A stretch of DNA of 64,000 nt. Origin: Streptomyces sp. SID9727 (GTDB lineage Bacteria > Actinomycetota > Actinomycetes > Streptomycetales > Streptomycetaceae). A model generated the notes under the pieces. That model was not told the origin of the DNA, ran no database searches, and saw only the letters and a list, made by a program, of their open reading frames with translations. The stretch covers positions 37,693 through 101,692 of the forward strand of contig NZ_JAAGNI010000295.1 of assembly GCF_010550605.1 (NCBI RefSeq). The letters run 5' to 3'. Shown in pieces: positions 43,942 through 52,720 of this stretch. The position numbers and the translations under genes were made by a program. Positions within the stretch are counted from its first letter, which is position 1. Every line of letters begins with the position of its first letter.

Positions 43942-44889
43942 TCAGACGAAGAACGCGTTGAACGCGTCGATGACGGCCTGCGGCGCCTCCTCGACGAAGT
44001 AGTGGCCCGCGTCCGGTACCAGTACGACCCGCACGTCGCTCCCCTGGGTGGGCAGCGTCGCCTCCATCTGCTTGGCGAACATGCCGTCGGCGAGGTTGGA
44101 GACCAGGCCGAGCATGGGCGCGCTCACCTGCCCGTAGGTGCCGAGGTCGGCGATGTCCTGGCCGAACGTCTGGTACCAGCCGTTGCCACCGCGGATGCCG
44201 TCCGCCGTGTCGTAGGCCCGGGTGTAGACGGCCCGGTCCGCCGGGGTCACCGCGTCCGGGTCCAGCAGGAAGTTGTCGAAGACCCAGGAGATGAGGAAGT
44301 GGGCGCGTCCGGCCAGCAGTTGTTCGGGCAGGCCGACGACCTGGTTGAAGGCGAACCACCACGGGAAGAAGGGCAGGCCCGGGGCAGGCAGTACGGGGAT
44401 CTGGTACATCGACGCGTCCGGGTGGAGCACATCGAGCAGGGCGACCCTGCGGGTGGCCTCCGGGTGGTTGACCGCGAAGCTGAAGGCGACCTGTGCGCCG
44501 ACGTCGTGGCCCGCGATGTCCACCTGGTCGTAGCCGAGGGCGCGGACGAATCCGTGGACGACCCCGGCCATCGTCTTCTTGTCGTATCCGGTGGCGGGCT
44601 TGTCCGAGCCGCCCATGCCGGGGAGGTCGAGCACGATGACCCGGCGGCCGGCCGCGGCGAGGGCGGGCATCACCTTGCGGAATTCCCACCAGGTCTCCGG
44701 CCAGCCGGGCAGCAGGACCAGCGGAGTGCCCTCGCCCCCGGCGACGTAGTGGAGGCGGAGACCGTTCACGGTGGCGTATTCGCTGCTGAAGTCGCCGTCC
44801 AGGGAGCTCGCGAGTTCGGCATCGGTCGGGACGCCCGGGGCTTCCCCGGCGGTGTCCGGTGTGCTCGTACTGCTGCTGTTCGTCGTCAC
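43942..44889 (-). CDS. Alpha/beta hydrolase, epoxide hydrolase/dehalogenase-like
   Basis: 315 residues. LLPGWPETWWEF is the oxyanion motif of epoxide hydrolases, VDIAGHDVGAQVAFSFA carries the Asp nucleophile in place of Ser, and VPDAGHYFVEEAP has the catalytic His. Asp as nucleophile indicates epoxide hydrolase or dehalogenase chemistry. Several enediyne pathways use epoxide hydrolases, though of the longer microsomal type. GTG at 44889 is selected for the GAGGAG 9 nt upstream; an ATG at 44943 is possible. Confidence 0.85.
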   Translation of the reverse strand: MTTNSSSTSTPDTAGEAPGVPTDAELASSLDGDFSSEYATVNGLRLHYVAGGEGTPLVLLPGWPETWWEFRKVMPALAAAGRRVIVLDLPGMGGSDKPATGYDKKTMAGVVHGFVRALGYDQVDIAGHDVGAQVAFSFAVNHPEATRRVALLDVLHPDASMYQIPVLPAPGLPFFPWWFAFNQVVGLPEQLLAGRAHFLISWVFDNFLLDPDAVTPADRAVYTRAYDTADGIRGGNGWYQTFGQDIADLGTYGQVSAPMLGLVSNLADGMFAKQMEATLPTQGSDVRVVLVPDAGHYFVEEAPQAVIDAFNAFFV

Positions 44890-45110
44890 TGTTCCCACTC
44901 CTCGTCGTCGTGGCCGAAACAGGTGTGCGAAGGACCGGCCCACGGGCTCGGTGCTGCTCAGCCATCATCGAAGAAGGGAATCCCCCCGGCCTCTTCCTAC
45001 GTGCCCTCCCTCGTTCCCGGGTGGGCGGACGGGTTCGGGGCATGCGTGCTCAACGGCTCGGCAGGCCGGTTCTCCTGCCCTGCCAAGCCGTATCCGGAAG
45101 GCGCGACGAC

Positions 45111-45145
45111 GTACGGGGCAGGACCTCAGCGGCCCTGCCCCGTAC
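45111..45145. terminator. Hairpin after the SDR gene
   Basis: 12-bp perfect inverted repeat GTACGGGGCAGG with an 11-nt loop, 19 bp past the minus-strand SDR stop. Confidence 0.75.
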
Positions 45146-45163
45146 CCATGACGTGGAACCGAG

Positions 45164-45910
45164 TCAGGGCAGCTTCTTCAGACCGGCCCCGGTCAGGAGA
45201 TAGCCGGGCGCGACCGCGGTCGCCTCCGTCCCGACCAGTTCGACCATCGCCGAGCCGGCGATCTCCGGGGTCAGGAGCGGCCCCATCTGCTTCAGGTACT
45301 CCTCCTCGGACCGGCCCTCGCGCGCCGCGTACGCGCGGGCCGCCGACCTGCCCAGCTCGGTCACCGGAGTGATCCGGGGAAGCACCGCGGAGAACGTGAT
45401 GTCCAGTCCGGCGCGCTTCGCCTCGTCCTGGGCGTATCCGGTGATGAAGCGCTGGGTGGCCTTGGCGCCGGCGTAGCCCCCGGAGAGCGGCGAACCCGCC
45501 ATCGCGGCACCGCTGCTGACCACGATCACCCTGCTGCCGGGCCGCAGCGGAGTGAGCAGGGTCTCGCGCAGCCAGTGGAACGCGATCCTGACATCGGTCT
45601 GCCAGTTGACCGAGAAGGTCTCCCAGGTCTGGTGGTGCAGCGGACGCATGTGCGGGCTCGCGCCGGCCGCCAGGACGACGACCTCGGGCCGGTATCGGTC
45701 GAGGAGGCTGCCCGCCACTGTGGGGTCGCCGGCGTCGGCGAGTTCGGCAACGGTGCTGCCGACGGCGCCGGCCGGACCGGCGGTCGGCGCCGCGGTGCGC
45801 GAGACGGCGACCACTCGGGAACCGGCCTCGGCGAAGGCCGTGGCGATCCCGTGGCCCAGGCCGCGGCTCGCGCCGACGACGATGGTGGTCTTGCCGGACA
45901 GGTCGCTCAT
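45164..45910 (-). CDS. Short-chain dehydrogenase/reductase
   Basis: 248 residues with TTIVVGASRGLGHGIATAF (cofactor loop), VVLAAGASP (NNAG equivalent), VIVVSSGAAMAG (Ser) and GGYAGAKATQRF (Tyr-x3-Lys). A classical SDR. Substrate unknown; the position in the block suggests a tailoring step. GGAGGACATC before the ATG. Confidence 0.88.
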   Translation of the reverse strand: MSDLSGKTTIVVGASRGLGHGIATAFAEAGSRVVAVSRTAAPTAGPAGAVGSTVAELADAGDPTVAGSLLDRYRPEVVVLAAGASPHMRPLHHQTWETFSVNWQTDVRIAFHWLRETLLTPLRPGSRVIVVSSGAAMAGSPLSGGYAGAKATQRFITGYAQDEAKRAGLDITFSAVLPRITPVTELGRSAARAYAAREGRSEEEYLKQMGPLLTPEIAGSAMVELVGTEATAVAPGYLLTGAGLKKLP

Positions 45911-46050
45911 GATGTCCTCCAGGTGATGGGCGTGTCGGGTCGCGGACGGTCGAGAACTCCGGACCCGGGACCTGTCGCGGGGAGGCAGCAGGTCCCGGAG
46001 CCGGAGTCACGGGCCCTCCCGGCTGTCGCCGCGAGGGGGTCATCGACGCG

Positions 46051-46749
46051 CTACGACTTGAAGCGTGTCCCATTCCACCAGTTGGTGCCGGGCACGGCTG
46101 CGTCCTCGCTGTCGTAGCTGTCCTTGTAGCGCCACCAGTCCCAGGGGTGCTCCAGCTCGTCCTCCTGCCGGCCCAGGGCGGTGATGTCCAGGTAGTTGTA
46201 GAAGTTCTTGAAGATGTCCCCGCCCCGGTCGAAGACCGAGTAGGTGTGGAAGACGTCGTCGCCGTCACGGATGAACGCGCTCACCCCGGGCGACTCGCCC
46301 ATCTCGCTGGCGGCCTCGAAGTCGTAGTTGAAGTCGCTGCCGAACGACGAGTACCAGGGGTAATTCCAGCCCATCCGGGCCTTGAAGGGTGCGAACTTCG
46401 CCAGCGGCGCCCGGGAGACCAGGGCGAAGCTGGTGTCCCGTGCCCACATGTGGGCGAGTTCACCGACGCTGTCCGTCTGCATGGAGCAGCCGATGCAGCC
46501 CTCGTCATCGTCCGGGCCGAACATGAAGTGCCGGACGATGAGCTGGCGGCGGCCCTCGAACAGGTCGAGCAGCGTCGCTGCGCCGTCCGGCCCTTCGAAG
46601 AGGTACTCCTTCTCCACCTTGACCATCGGCAGCTTCCGGCGCTCCGCGGCGATCATGTCGCGGGCGTTGGTGACCTCCTTCTCCTTCTCCAGGAGCGCCC
46701 TGCGGGCCTCCAGCCACTCCGATCGGGAAACTATCTTGGGAAGGTTCAT
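46051..46749 (-). CDS. DUF899 (thioredoxin-like) family protein
   Basis: 232 residues. PKIVSRSEWLEARRALLEKEKE at the N-terminus, FEGRRQLIVRHFMFGPDDDEGCIGCSMQTD in the middle and YNYLDITALGRQE followed by WWRYKDSYD near the end are all DUF899 hallmarks. The family is thioredoxin-like; the CIGC pair is retained at the usual place. Role unknown. It is 24 bp downstream of the CoA-ligase gene. Confidence 0.88.
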   Translation of the reverse strand: MNLPKIVSRSEWLEARRALLEKEKEVTNARDMIAAERRKLPMVKVEKEYLFEGPDGAATLLDLFEGRRQLIVRHFMFGPDDDEGCIGCSMQTDSVGELAHMWARDTSFALVSRAPLAKFAPFKARMGWNYPWYSSFGSDFNYDFEAASEMGESPGVSAFIRDGDDVFHTYSVFDRGGDIFKNFYNYLDITALGRQEDELEHPWDWWRYKDSYDSEDAAVPGTNWWNGTRFKS

Positions 46750-46772
46750 CGGTTCTCCCTGGGTGGTCTGCT

Positions 46773-48335
46773 TCAGAGTTGCGATGATCGGCCGGTCCGC
46801 TCGCGGGCCAGAAGACTGCGGCGCTCGATCTTGCCGACCGGTGTGCGGGGGATCTGATCGATGAACTCGAGCCGCCGGATCTTCTTGTAGGGGGCGACCC
46901 GTGCTGCGACGAAGGCCATGATCTCCTTCGGCGTGACCGGCTCGCCGGTCACCACGAATCCCTTGGGGATCTCACTGGCCTCCTCGTCGGGCACGCCGAT
47001 CACCGCCGCGTCCGCGACCTTCGGGTGCGACATCAGCACCGCTTCGAGTTCGACCGGGGACACCTGCTGGCCCTTGTACTTGATGAGTTCCTTGATGCGG
47101 TCGACGAGGAAGAGCTCTCCGTTCTCGTCCACATGGCCGAGGTCGCCGGTGTGCAGGAATCCGTCCGGTTCGAGCACCTCGGCGGTGGCCTCCGGGGCGT
47201 TGAGGTAGCCCTTCATCACATGCGGGCCGCGGATGAGGACCTCGCCGTCCTGGTCGGGCCCGAGTTCGTCGCCGGTGGTGATGTCGACGATCTTGCACTC
47301 GATGTTGGGGGAGTTGGGACCGACCGACCCGGATGCCACCGGGTCGGCGAGCTGCATGAAGGAGACCAGTGCCTCGGTGAGGCCGTATCCCTGGCCGATG
47401 CTCACGCCCAGGCGCCGACGGCAGAGCTCGGCGGTCCCGGGGTCGAGCGCGGCGCCGCCGGAGACGATCGAGCGGAGCGAGGAGAGGTCGTACCGGTCCA
47501 CCAGCGGGCTCTTCGCGAGGAGGACGGCGATGGTCGGCACGACGTAGAGGCGTGTGACGCGGTGGTCCTGGATCGCGTTGAGGTAGGCCTCGGGGTCGAA
47601 GCGCGGCATCGTCACGAGTGTCGCGCCCTGGAGAAGACTGGCGTTCATCGTCATGATCAGGCCGAACGCGTGATGGAAGGGCGGGACGGCGAGCACCGTC
47701 TCGTGCTCATCGAGGGGGGCGACCAGACTGGTCTGGAGCACGTTGGCGATCATGTTCCGATGGGTCAGCAGCACCCCCTTGGGATAGCCGGTGCTACCGC
47801 TGGAGTGGAGCACGGCCACCACGTCGTCCGCCGGGTCGACGGCCGGCTCGGGCGGCACACCGTCGGTGAGCAGCGCGGAGAACGGCGTGGCGCCCTCCGC
47901 CTCACCGAACACGATGATCTCTTCGACCTTCGTTCGCGCGGTCACCGCCGCGGCCTTGACCACCTCGGACGGCATGGTCACCAGCAGGCGCGCGCCGGTG
48001 TCGTTCAGGTGGGCGGTGAGATCGTCCGCCGTGTCGAGGGGGTTGAGCACCACCACCGTGCCGCCGGCCAGGGCGGCGGCGTGGAACGCGATCGGATACG
48101 CGGGCACGTTCGGCGCGAGGAGGGCCAACACGTCGCCCTTGCCGAAGCCGCGGGCATGAAGCCCGGTGGCCGCGCGGCGCACCGCCGATGCGAGCTGGCC
48201 GTAGGTGTGACCGTTCTCCCCGTCGATGTCGACGATCGCCAGGCGGTCCGGGTACCGCTCCGCCTGGCGCAGTATGTAGTCGGTGAACGTGGTCTCGGGG
48301 ACGTGGACGCGTGGACGTGGGCCGGTGAAGATCAC
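46773..48335 (-). CDS. 4-Coumarate/feruloyl-CoA ligase-type AMP-forming synthetase
   Basis: 520 residues. ANL-superfamily motifs: VLHSSGSTGYPKGVLLTHRN (P-loop), GQGYGLTEA, the TGDLGHVDENGELFLVDRIK hinge, ELIKYKGQQVSPVELE and the catalytic Lys in PRTPVGKIERR. The KGYLNAPEAT and YKGQQVSPVELE segments resemble plant-type 4CL and actinobacterial cinnamate-CoA ligases. It activates an aryl or acyl acid as CoA thioester via acyl-AMP. GTG at 48335 overlaps the hydratase/lyase stop by 4 bp, so the two are probably used together. Confidence 0.88.
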   Translation of the reverse strand: MIFTGPRPRVHVPETTFTDYILRQAERYPDRLAIVDIDGENGHTYGQLASAVRRAATGLHARGFGKGDVLALLAPNVPAYPIAFHAAALAGGTVVVLNPLDTADDLTAHLNDTGARLLVTMPSEVVKAAAVTARTKVEEIIVFGEAEGATPFSALLTDGVPPEPAVDPADDVVAVLHSSGSTGYPKGVLLTHRNMIANVLQTSLVAPLDEHETVLAVPPFHHAFGLIMTMNASLLQGATLVTMPRFDPEAYLNAIQDHRVTRLYVVPTIAVLLAKSPLVDRYDLSSLRSIVSGGAALDPGTAELCRRRLGVSIGQGYGLTEALVSFMQLADPVASGSVGPNSPNIECKIVDITTGDELGPDQDGEVLIRGPHVMKGYLNAPEATAEVLEPDGFLHTGDLGHVDENGELFLVDRIKELIKYKGQQVSPVELEAVLMSHPKVADAAVIGVPDEEASEIPKGFVVTGEPVTPKEIMAFVAARVAPYKKIRRLEFIDQIPRTPVGKIERRSLLARERTGRSSQL

Positions 48336-49156
48336 GACGCGGCTTCCACCCGGCTGTACGTGCTCAGGCCGGGCTGGTAGTCGCGCCTTTCGAACTGCTT
48401 GAGCGCCACGTTGATCCACTCGTTGCCGCTGAGACGGGAGAGCTCCCAGAGCTTCGCCTGGTCGTAGTCGATCGACGCCGGGAGGTCCAGGGTCGTGGTG
48501 CGCTCATAGACCTGCTTCGCCAGTTCCAGGGTGATCGGGTTCTTGTTGACGATCCGTCCGACGATCCGGTCGGTCTCCGCATCCAGTTGATCCGCCGGTA
48601 CGGCCTTGTTCACCAGCCCGTACGTCTCCGCCTGCCGCCCGGTGAGCGTGTCCCCGGTGAGGATGTAGTACAGCGCCTGCTTGCGCGGCAGGTTGTGCGT
48701 GGCCGCCCAGGTGGCTCCACCCGCCGGGAAGATGCCGAAGTTGATTTCGGAGAGTCCGAACTTCGCGGTCTCCGTCGTGATGGCCAGGTCGCAGATTCCC
48801 GCGACCAGGAACCCACCGCCGAAGGCGTACCCGTTCACCTTGGCGATGGTCACCGCGGGAAGGGCCTTCAGCCGCTTGAACCAATTGAGCGCCACCAGAT
48901 TGGTGCGGTAGAACAACTGCGGGTCATCGAAAGGCTGCAGGAAGCACTCTTCGAGGTCCATCCCGGAGCTGAAACTGTCACCGCTGCCGGTCACGACGAC
49001 CGCCTTCACGGTGCCGGCTGCCTCGATCGCGTCCAGGGCCTCATTCATATCCAGGTGCATCTGCGGATTCATCGCGTTCTTCTTGCCCGGCCGGTTCAGG
49101 TAGATCGTGGCCCTCGGTCCGTCGATCTCGACGTTCACCGTTTTCAGCGTGATCAT
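48332..49156 (-). CDS. Hydroxycinnamoyl-CoA hydratase/lyase-like crotonase
   Basis: 274 residues of the crotonase fold. Oxyanion hole GYAFGGGF; catalytic Glu137 in KFGLSEINFGIFPAG, which matches the GLSEINWGIPPG of 4-hydroxycinnamoyl-CoA hydratase/lyases. The GMDLEE region, the YYILTG block and the C-terminal LKQFERRDYQPGLSTYSR also fit this subfamily. HCHLs convert 4-coumaroyl- or feruloyl-CoA to the aromatic aldehyde plus acetyl-CoA. It is first in the operon with the 4CL-type ligase. A GTGCGC-AC-GCGCAC inverted repeat (49181-49194) lies 25 bp upstream. Confidence 0.85.
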   Translation of the reverse strand: MITLKTVNVEIDGPRATIYLNRPGKKNAMNPQMHLDMNEALDAIEAAGTVKAVVVTGSGDSFSSGMDLEECFLQPFDDPQLFYRTNLVALNWFKRLKALPAVTIAKVNGYAFGGGFLVAGICDLAITTETAKFGLSEINFGIFPAGGATWAATHNLPRKQALYYILTGDTLTGRQAETYGLVNKAVPADQLDAETDRIVGRIVNKNPITLELAKQVYERTTTLDLPASIDYDQAKLWELSRLSGNEWINVALKQFERRDYQPGLSTYSRVEAAS

Positions 49157-49651
49157 TTTTTGCCCTCTTCTCCAGACGAAGTGCGCACGCGCACAGCAAT
49201 TCACCAATCCACCGTCCGTGGCTCCGGCCACGGATATGAGCATCACACTTTCCCTATCGGGCCGACTTCTCCCAATGTGCTTTGCCGTGCATCGCTGCGG
49301 AGCCCCCGAGGCGGTGCCGGCGGCCAAGGCGCCTCTCCGGGATCGCACGCGGACGGAGGGCCTTGCCGCCGGCGAGATCCCGGCGCGCCGTGCCGGGACC
49401 CGAAGAGAGCAATGGGGAAGAGGCGAACCCGGCGGACCGGGGGCAGTCTGTTGCGGTACAGCCCTTGGGCGGGCCAGTTCCAGATCGTGAGCAGCGGGAG
49501 GGGGGCTGGTTCTGCTCGTGCCGGGGGAACCCAGAACGTGCTTTCTCGCTGGTCTCGGATTTCGGTCGCTGCCTCAGGGTGCTGCCGCACGCCGACAACT
49601 GCTTCTGTGCTCTCTCCGCACAGTCGGGAAACAATCAGGGAGGAACTTCGT
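49157..49651. other. Divergent intergenic region
   Basis: 495 bp without a convincing gene, between the hydratase/lyase (-) and a membrane protein (+). It holds the GTGCGC-N2-GCGCAC inverted repeat near the minus-strand start; nothing else stands out. Open frames here look like shadows with poor codon bias. Confidence 0.45.
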
Positions 49652-50425
49652 ATGGATCACTCCGGCATGCCTGGGATGGCACCCGCTGTTTCGACGGTGG
49701 ACACCGTCGGCGCTGTTCTCTTCATCGGCTGGGCCGTCGCGATGTGGGCCGCCGTCGCCGTGCTCGCGGTCGGGAACCGGAAGGGGGTGAAGCCGTGGCT
49801 GTACAAACTCGCCGTAGGGCTTGTGGGCGTTGGTGTGGTGGGCCAGGTCGGCCACTTCCAGGAGCATGTCACACAGGCGGGCTACTGGATCGCCCATCCC
49901 TACGCCCCGGCGTGGATGACTCCGTGGGCTGACAGCTTCGCCCGTGGGATGGGCCAGGTCGACGCCGGCAAGCCCGCCCTCGGGATGGAGATCCTGCACC
50001 TGGTCGGCAACTTCATCTTCCTTGCCGGACTGGTCGGCATCGTGCAGATCACGCACCGGGTCGCCGGGCAGTTGAAGGCGCGCAAGTGGGCCAGGATGGG
50101 CGTCTGGATGCAGGGTATCCACGGCATCGAGCACGTCGTGCTGACGGCTTCCGTGGCTCTGGGCGCGAGCCGGGCCATCGGCCTGTCCACCTGGTTCGGT
50201 GCCATCGAACCGGGCCCGGCACTGGTGACTTACCGGGTGTGGTGGCACTTTGCGGCCAACGCGGTGGGCACGGTCATCCTCGGCATCGCCGTCTATCACC
50301 TCTGGAAGGAGAAGCGGGCGGTCAAGCAGAGTTTCGGTCTCCTGGGGAACGTGGAGACCGCGGCTGCCCCGGCCGGTTCCGAGGAGGGATCCGCGAGCGC
50401 GCTCGAACCTCTGGGGCGCCGCTGA
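49652..50425 (+). CDS. Hypothetical membrane protein with Met/His-rich N-terminus
   Basis: 257 residues. After an N-terminal MDHSGMPGMAP come about five membrane segments (~17-40, 48-68, 110-135, 150-172, 190-218). Several His lie in or next to membrane helices (VGHFQEHV, EILHLVGN, GIHGIEHVV, WWHFAAN), suggesting metal or haem binding. I do not recognise a characterised family. AGGGAGG precedes the ATG. A GC-rich hairpin follows. Confidence 0.8.
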   Translation: MDHSGMPGMAPAVSTVDTVGAVLFIGWAVAMWAAVAVLAVGNRKGVKPWLYKLAVGLVGVGVVGQVGHFQEHVTQAGYWIAHPYAPAWMTPWADSFARGMGQVDAGKPALGMEILHLVGNFIFLAGLVGIVQITHRVAGQLKARKWARMGVWMQGIHGIEHVVLTASVALGASRAIGLSTWFGAIEPGPALVTYRVWWHFAANAVGTVILGIAVYHLWKEKRAVKQSFGLLGNVETAAAPAGSEEGSASALEPLGRR

Positions 50426-50439
50426 CGGGTGGTGGACCG

Positions 50440-50477
50440 CGGGCCCGGTCATCTCGCGAAGCGGGTGACCGGGCCCG
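50440..50477 (+). terminator. Hairpin terminator after the membrane gene
   Basis: 12-bp perfect inverted repeat CGGGCCCGGTCA (50440-50451 with 50466-50477), 14 bp after the stop. Confidence 0.75.
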
Positions 50478-50630
50478 TTCGAAGCCGGGCTTTCGCGGGA
50501 CGATTCGTCCCGGCCGGGTTGGCCGCGCTCCTCGACGGGGCCCCGCCCCGTGAAGTCGGGTGCGTACGTCGGAAACCCTGCACGGGCGGTGGCCGCCCCT
50601 GTGGAGGGCGTTGAGCGTGACGGGGGGCCA

Positions 50631-50694
50631 ACGGGGCGCCCGTGCTGATGGGTTGAGATGGCGAGCATCTCCCTCAATGGCACGGGCGCCCCGT
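50631..50694. repeat. Large stem-loop with nested stem
   Basis: Outer arms ACGGGGCGCCCGTGC and its perfect complement (15 bp each) enclose a 34-nt insert that itself forms a short stem (TTGAGATG ... CATCTCCCTCAA). Lies in a gene-poor stretch; possible second terminator or small RNA structure. Confidence 0.6.
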
Positions 50695-51640
50695 GCGTGT
50701 GCGCCCCTCACCGCTGTCACCCGATCGGTAACCACTCCGAAAACGCTCACTCATGGGTGCGCTCCGGGTCCCTGCCCGTGAAAGCCGCGGCCCCAGTGGT
50801 TTGAGCACTTCAGCGATTGCATGCCGCGCATTCTCGGCGTCGCCGGGAGAGCCGTGCACAGGCACCACGAGCCGTGCGCGTTGAGCGTGGGCGGGGGGTC
50901 GTGGAGATACGGCGGGACCACGAGAACCGCCGGCCGACGCGTACGACGTCGGGCGGAGCGCCGACGTGGCTGCGTCGAACAGCGGCGGAGACAGGCCACC
51001 GCACCGTGGCGTTCCGGTGCCGATAGGAGCTCCGGCCTCAACTTCGTTCGGAATTCCGGGCTTGAGGAACCACCTGATCACGGCCACGACGCCGAGGTGG
51101 TGCTCGGAGCCGGGGGCGCGTGGTCGCGTCCCGGCGCCGCCGGGCCCTCTCGAACACCCGCGACAGCCCCCCGGCCCCACCAGCAGGTTGAGCCGGTGAA
51201 ACCCGTTCGGGGCCGAGATTTATTCCGCATCGCGCTGAGCACCGTCATCCGGAAGCGGTACCGTAAACGCGATTTTCGGCCATCTTCCCTCGGCACCCAT
51301 CTCAAACCGCAATTTTGAAGATGCGGAAGGTTTCGAACAGTTAAACGATATTCGTCGGCCGTACTCGGCCGCCACTGCATAGGCCCGGTTCGACACGTTC
51401 GGGAAGGTGTACCGCCACATGAGGGAGCCACCGCGCGACCGGTACAGAACGAGCAGGCAACCCAAGGCGAAGCCGCCGACCTGCAAAGTAACTCGCTGTA
51501 ATGAACGCGTCGGCGGGCCGGCGTGCGCTGCGACCGCTCGCCGGAACGCTTCCGAACGGGATTCCGAAATTCCCGACAGGCAATTGGTGATCTCATGCAC
51601 ATCCACATGCATTATCAGCATCCAAAGTCGGGGGATACGG
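50695..51640. other. Gene-poor region upstream of the right AraC gene
   Basis: No frame gives a protein I can support, although minus-strand frames 50674-51180 and 51220-51621 are open. The segment 51220-51360 is clearly A/T-richer than its surroundings and contains CGGAATTCCG-type palindromic sequence at 51049-51058. It most likely contains the promoter of the AraC gene and remnants of older genes. Confidence 0.45.
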
Positions 51641-52519
51641 ATGGTCGCAGAGGCGGCGATAGAGCGCAGTATAAGAGCTATGTGGAATCACCACGCCGAC
51701 CCGCTCTCCCTGGGACAACTGGCGGAAACCGCCTTTTACAGCAAGTTCCACTATTCACGGATGTTCAACGAGGTGACCGGGACGTCGCCGGGCCGGTTCC
51801 TGGCCGCGATCAGACTGTTCATGGCCAAGCGGCACCTGCTGGAGACCGCGGCCAGCGTCTCGGACATCACCCACCGGGTGGGCTACAACAGCCTGGGCAC
51901 GTTCACCAGCCGCTTCACCCGCAGCGTCGGCATCGCGCCGACCAGGTACAGGTTCCTGGCTCGCTCCGGCATGCCACCGCTCACCCTGCCGGCCGCCCAG
52001 GCCCGTCACGGCTTGTCCACGGTGGCCGGGCGACTGCACTTCCCGGCAGACGTCGGCCCGGTCCGGGTCTATGTGGGTGCGTTCAGCACCCCGATCATGG
52101 AGGGACTGCCGCGCTCCTGTGATGTTCTGGACGATTGCCGTCCGTTCCGTCTGAACGTCCCCGACGGGCTGTGGTTCATCCGGGCGGCCGCCGTGGTGCT
52201 GCACGACGGTGCGCCCGGCCCCCAGGTCCGCCTGCCGAGGCTGATAGGCTCGGGGTGGGCGGTCCGCGCCCGCGGAGGACGCATGTACAACGCCGATGTG
52301 CAATTGCGGGCGGCCACCCAGCTCGACCTGCCGATCCTGCTGGCTCTGCCGGAACTGGACGGCCCGTACCACCAGCCGCTGCACGCCGCCCCGTCCGGCG
52401 AGGCCGTGGTCGCCGACAGCGGGTTCGGCAGGGCTCCCTGCGTGGGCGACTGGCAGGCGGATCCGTGGGGCCGGGCCGGAGCGCCCCGGTTGCGGGCCGT
52501 GCAGGAGGGCTCACCCTAG
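51641..52519 (+). CDS. AraC-type transcriptional regulator (right paralogue)
   Basis: 292 residues. Like the left paralogue, the DNA-binding domain is N-terminal: LSLGQLAETAFYSKFHYSRMF and VSDITHRVGYNSLGTFTSRFTRS, followed by the same type of C-terminal domain (VRVYVGAFSTPIMEGLPRSC, LPILLALPELD). A C-terminal extension of about 40 residues is unique to this copy. The ATG at 51641 matches the start of the left paralogue. Convergent with the PEP-utiliser-like gene. Probable regulator of the enediyne cluster. Confidence 0.87.
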   Translation: MVAEAAIERSIRAMWNHHADPLSLGQLAETAFYSKFHYSRMFNEVTGTSPGRFLAAIRLFMAKRHLLETAASVSDITHRVGYNSLGTFTSRFTRSVGIAPTRYRFLARSGMPPLTLPAAQARHGLSTVAGRLHFPADVGPVRVYVGAFSTPIMEGLPRSCDVLDDCRPFRLNVPDGLWFIRAAAVVLHDGAPGPQVRLPRLIGSGWAVRARGGRMYNADVQLRAATQLDLPILLALPELDGPYHQPLHAAPSGEAVVADSGFGRAPCVGDWQADPWGRAGAPRLRAVQEGSP

Positions 52520-52581
52520 GCGGAACCCGCGCCCGGCCCCTGGGAAACGGGCACAAAGGATGCGAGCCGGCCGGGCGGCCC

Positions 52582-52628
52582 GGCACCCGGTCCGGCGAGA
52601 GAGCGGCGGCCTCGCCGGACCGGGTGCC
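52582..52628. terminator. Bidirectional terminator
   Basis: 18-bp perfect inverted repeat GGCACCCGGTCCGGCGAG with an 11-nt loop, between two convergent genes. Confidence 0.85.
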
Positions 52629-52720
52629 GCCGCACGGACCCCCGCCGGACGCGTTGCCGGCTCCCGGTGGGGGGCCGGCCGCGGCGGCCACCGCCGTACC
52701 GGGCGCTCGTCCAGCCGGAG

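Noticed and set aside
43942..44889. Assigning the hydrolase as the SgcF/NcsF2-type enediyne epoxide hydrolase
   Set aside because: Those enzymes are longer with an EHN N-terminal domain; this one is a short haloalkane-dehalogenase-like form.
50674..51180. 168-codon minus-strand frame with a stretch LVVPVHGSPGDAENA
   Set aside because: Only a short stretch looks protein-like; no ribosome site, no recognised domain, and the rest has poor codon bias.
51220..51621. 133-codon minus-strand frame upstream of the right AraC gene
   Set aside because: No homologous pattern that I recognise, A/T-rich promoter-like DNA, and it would cover the AraC promoter.
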